From a virus, in the IMG/VR virus record IMGVR_UViG_3300001683_001896, positions 1 through 22,552 of that record: 22,552 nucleotides of DNA; one strand, given 5' to 3'. The stretch's first letter is position 1; every line of letters begins with the position of its first letter. This document shows, piece after piece, positions 20,809 through 22,552 of this stretch. A program made the position numbers and the translations under genes. Under the pieces are notes generated by a model that ran no database searches, was not told the DNA's origin, and worked only from the letters and a program-made list of their open reading frames with translations.

Positions 20809-21225
20809 TTATTTCTCCACTTTCTCCACAGCGAGTCGACTGAACATCATGTGTGTCTCCTCATCATCGACCTTCAGCTCATCGATCTTGAGCTTCTCAA
20901 TTGACATCTGCTCATCCGGATGGAGGCTGTTATAGTTCTGGACGTACATCAGGGATAACATTCTCGCTGCAATCACGTTTACCTCTGAGCTATCACCAAG
21001 CCAGACGACCATGAGTAGATCATCAACACCCAAGCAGTTTGAGTGCCGCATCATGATGGCTGAAATTGGGAACGCCATGGGAGATATCTCGTAGTGCTCC
21101 ACGGGCTGTTTGCACCCAACGTAGACAGCCTGAGCAGAGATCCCCCTAGCTAGGGAAGTGTGACTGTAGCAACCTGTTAGAATCGATAATCCGCAAAGAG
21201 CTGAGATGAACCAGCTCTTCGCCAT
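20809..21225 (-). CDS. Small lipoprotein of unknown function
   Basis: 138 residues from ATG 21225, one base after the TAA of the upstream motif gene. A longer frame reaching 21771 is a shadow in which the front 180 residues overlap that gene. The signal peptide MAKSWFISALCGLSILTGC ends in the canonical lipobox LTGC (16-19). The mature part has C38 and C64, a hydrophobic strand DDLLMVVWLGDS and a charged tail (DEQMSIEKLKIDELKVDDEE). No family is recognised. It forms an operon with the motif protein and the thioredoxin-like lipoprotein. It may alter the envelope or block superinfection (inference). Confidence 0.7.
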   Translation of the reverse strand: MAKSWFISALCGLSILTGCYSHTSLARGISAQAVYVGCKQPVEHYEISPMAFPISAIMMRHSNCLGVDDLLMVVWLGDSSEVNVIAARMLSLMYVQNYNSLHPDEQMSIEKLKIDELKVDDEETHMMFSRLAVEKVEK

Positions 21226-21226
21226 G

Positions 21227-21907
21227 TTATTTTTTCTCACGTGCCACTTTGAGCACGCCGTCGTAGACGTAATCGGCAACGATCTCCTTGAAGACATACT
21301 TCTGTGGGCGGATCGAGCTGTAATGGTAGTCAGCCGGCTCTTTCTCCGGCAGTGATTCGTAGACGGCTCTGATGTCCTCGTCTCCCCACTCGACGATGCC
21401 AGCGGCCAGATCCGTGGCTGCGTCTTGGCCGAGTGCTTCGAGGTACGATTCGGCCGAGTCGTATTGGCCCTCCCAGTCGCGGGAGCTCCGTCGGGCATCG
21501 TGGAGCATGTCACGGGCCCAGTCCTCCCCGACGCCCTCGGCCTGCTCTCGTGCCTTCTCCAGAGCCCGATCATACGCCTCCTGCTCGTCCTGGATCCGCT
21601 CCTCCTGCTCCTGCTCCCAGTCGTCCCAGTCGTAGTGGTCCAACTTGTCCTCTTCGTAGCCCTCATCCGGCTCGGGCTCCTCCTCGACGATGCCGGCAGC
21701 CAGCAGCGTCTCGCCGGCTGTGAGGACCACCTCTCCCGTCTCCGGATTGACGACGTCGGTCTCGACCTCATCGTCCGGATCGAGCTCGTCCAGGAAGAGC
21801 ATCATGTCCTCTTGAGTTTCGAAATCAGGCACTGTGTATCCGGGTGTGTACTCAACGAGGAGTGACTCCCGAATGATCTTTCTTAGTTGCTTCTTAGTAA
21901 TCTTCAT
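21227..21907 (-). CDS. Very acidic motif-bearing protein, unknown function
   Basis: 226 residues. N-terminal motif MKITKKQLRKIIRESLL, then a strongly acidic body, for example EEEPEPDEGYEEDKLDHYDW and DDWEQEQEERIQDEQEAYD, with predicted long charged helices, and a C-terminal VFKEIVADYVYDGVLKVARE. Local GC content is higher than in the flanks, which gives long shadow frames on both strands. The mix of a basic amphipathic N-terminal helix with a charged body is like phage scaffold or internal proteins; that is inference. It is first in an operon with the two lipoproteins. Confidence 0.7.
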   Translation of the reverse strand: MKITKKQLRKIIRESLLVEYTPGYTVPDFETQEDMMLFLDELDPDDEVETDVVNPETGEVVLTAGETLLAAGIVEEEPEPDEGYEEDKLDHYDWDDWEQEQEERIQDEQEAYDRALEKAREQAEGVGEDWARDMLHDARRSSRDWEGQYDSAESYLEALGQDAATDLAAGIVEWGDEDIRAVYESLPEKEPADYHYSSIRPQKYVFKEIVADYVYDGVLKVAREKK

Positions 21908-21950
21908 TGTCTAGATCTCCCTATTCTTTTCGATCCCTCTCGGGCCTTCG

Positions 21951-22298
21951 TCACCCATCGAACATGTTCGAGGAGCCCCACCCGGCACCTGGGAGCATAC
22001 TTTTCGCATATTCAGCCCTGTACTCGCCGTAACCCTTTACGTAAGCAGCCTCGTAGTCCTCGTTCCCACGCCACTTGATCTCCCACGGCATGCCACTGAG
22101 ACCTTGGCTGTAGCCAAACCTTTCCCAAGGCAAGTCTGTCACTGGAATTCCCAAAGATTTTGCTAGCTCCATGGCCTGTTCCGTGCGTCCCGCTAGCATC
22201 AGCTTCAAGAATTTTTCATCGATATCTTCATCTTGGGCTGCTTCGGCCTCTACTTGTTCCCGAATGATTCTTCTTAGCTGGTAAGAGGTGATCTTCAT
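21951..22298 (-). CDS. Small motif-bearing protein, unknown function
   Basis: 115 residues. N-terminal motif MKITSYQLRRIIREQVEAEA followed by an acidic helical stretch, then a second part with YSQGLSGMPWEIKWRGNEDY and EAAYVKGYGEYRAEYAKSML, rich in Gly, Tyr and Trp. No catalytic motif is visible. ATG 22298 overlaps the TGA of the upstream partial gene (ATGA). Together with 21227 it makes two motif genes in a row, and with 17736 and 18452 four clear cases in 5 kb. Confidence 0.7.
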   Translation of the reverse strand: MKITSYQLRRIIREQVEAEAAQDEDIDEKFLKLMLAGRTEQAMELAKSLGIPVTDLPWERFGYSQGLSGMPWEIKWRGNEDYEAAYVKGYGEYRAEYAKSMLPGAGWGSSNMFDG

Positions 22299-22552
22299 CC
22301 GATCCTTCTCCCATACCTGATGGATCCGCCGCGGGATAGAGCTGCTACTTCCTTGCCTTCTCCATCGTAACGATCAAACCCATCCTTCATGGCATATAAT
22401 GAATATTTCCCATCAACCGAAACTATTCGAACTTCCCAGGGTAGCGTGTCTCCCAGCCGCTCGCTGCCATCTCCAAACACCATATTCACAGCAGCATCTT
22501 CAGCTGTCTGCATATCTCGAAAAAATTCCGGCTCAAGCTCCGTGCCAGTCGG
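22295..22552 (-). CDS. Partial hypothetical protein, N-terminus outside window
   Basis: The frame is open from the right edge (22552) to TGA at 22297-22295, 85 codons. An internal ATG at 22513 is not necessarily the start, because the frame remains open upstream (PTGTELEPEFFRD before it). The visible C-terminal part includes VNMVFGDGSERLGDTLPWEV and a basic end GGSIRYGRRIG. No family is recognised. Given its overlap with the motif gene at 22298, it may itself begin with the recurrent motif, which is outside the window. Confidence 0.6.
   Translation of the reverse strand, partial: PTGTELEPEFFRDMQTAEDAAVNMVFGDGSERLGDTLPWEVRIVSVDGKYSLYAMKDGFDRYDGEGKEVAALSRGGSIRYGRRIG

Noticed and set aside
21226-21771. 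Long frame (320 residues) extending the LTGC lipoprotein upstream
   Set aside because: The front part is an Arg/Ser/Thr-rich shadow of the acidic motif gene; the lipoprotein signal peptide begins at ATG 21225.
1-22552. tRNA genes, CRISPR arrays, insertion sequences
   Set aside because: The only T-arm-like sequence belongs to the tmRNA; no regularly spaced repeats with unique spacers and no transposase or terminal inverted repeats were seen.

Overview
The window looks like part of a large tailed bacteriophage genome, probably marine and of jumbo-phage type. This is inference: no terminase, portal or major capsid gene is visible. The support is the dense gene packing on one strand with TAATG and ATGA junctions, a tail-fibre-like repeat protein at the left edge, many small unknown genes, PhoH, a phage-style tmRNA, ClpP, and a recurrent N-terminal motif of the type M-[KR]-[IV]-[TS]-x-x-Q-[LI]-R-[RK]-I-I-x-E. 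A bacterial prophage or other large element cannot be excluded. The standard genetic code appears to be used, because TGA ends several intact genes. Only three genes lie on the plus strand, and no stretch above 300 bases lacks a gene.

Left region (1-5710, mostly minus): a truncated tail or virion protein with LWVxDNxYVSGS repeats, two small probable virion proteins, a PIN-PhoH ATPase, a small plus-strand sigma-region-4-like protein, an FtsZ/tubulin-family GTPase with an acidic N-terminal extension, a one-piece tmRNA (4099-4504) with an unusually long predicted tag of 36 residues, an Hc1-type histone-like protein, and three unknown genes, one with a CxC...CxxC zinc-ribbon-like pattern.

Central region (5760-14873, all minus): the most striking block. 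A Nudix hydrolase, a DUF444/YeaH von Willebrand protein, SpoVR, PrkA/YeaG, a small membrane protein and a divergent GroEL-like protein follow one another with mostly overlapping or abutting ends. This is the complete bacterial stress/sporulation module PrkA-YeaH-SpoVR (YeaG-YeaH-YcgB in Escherichia coli) on a probable phage. Upstream lie a DinG/XPD-type iron-sulphur helicase, a ClpP-like protease and an unknown gene.

Right region (14928-22552): accessory genes. They include a plus-strand trypsin-like exported protease, a plus-strand J-domain protein with HPD, an HELGH metallopeptidase carrying the N-terminal motif, further motif-bearing proteins (one fused in frame to a second motif and then interrupted by TGA), a CspA-type cold-shock protein and two tiny phage genes each followed 8-10 bases after the stop by copies of the same hairpin element, a thioredoxin-like lipoprotein, a second lipoprotein, and a gene cut by the right edge.

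Taken together the window is rich in protein quality-control and stress functions: PrkA module, ClpP, tmRNA, chaperonin-like protein, J-domain protein, two more proteases and a thioredoxin-fold protein. One reading is that the phage carries its own tools for keeping the host translation and protein-folding machinery usable during a long or starved infection.
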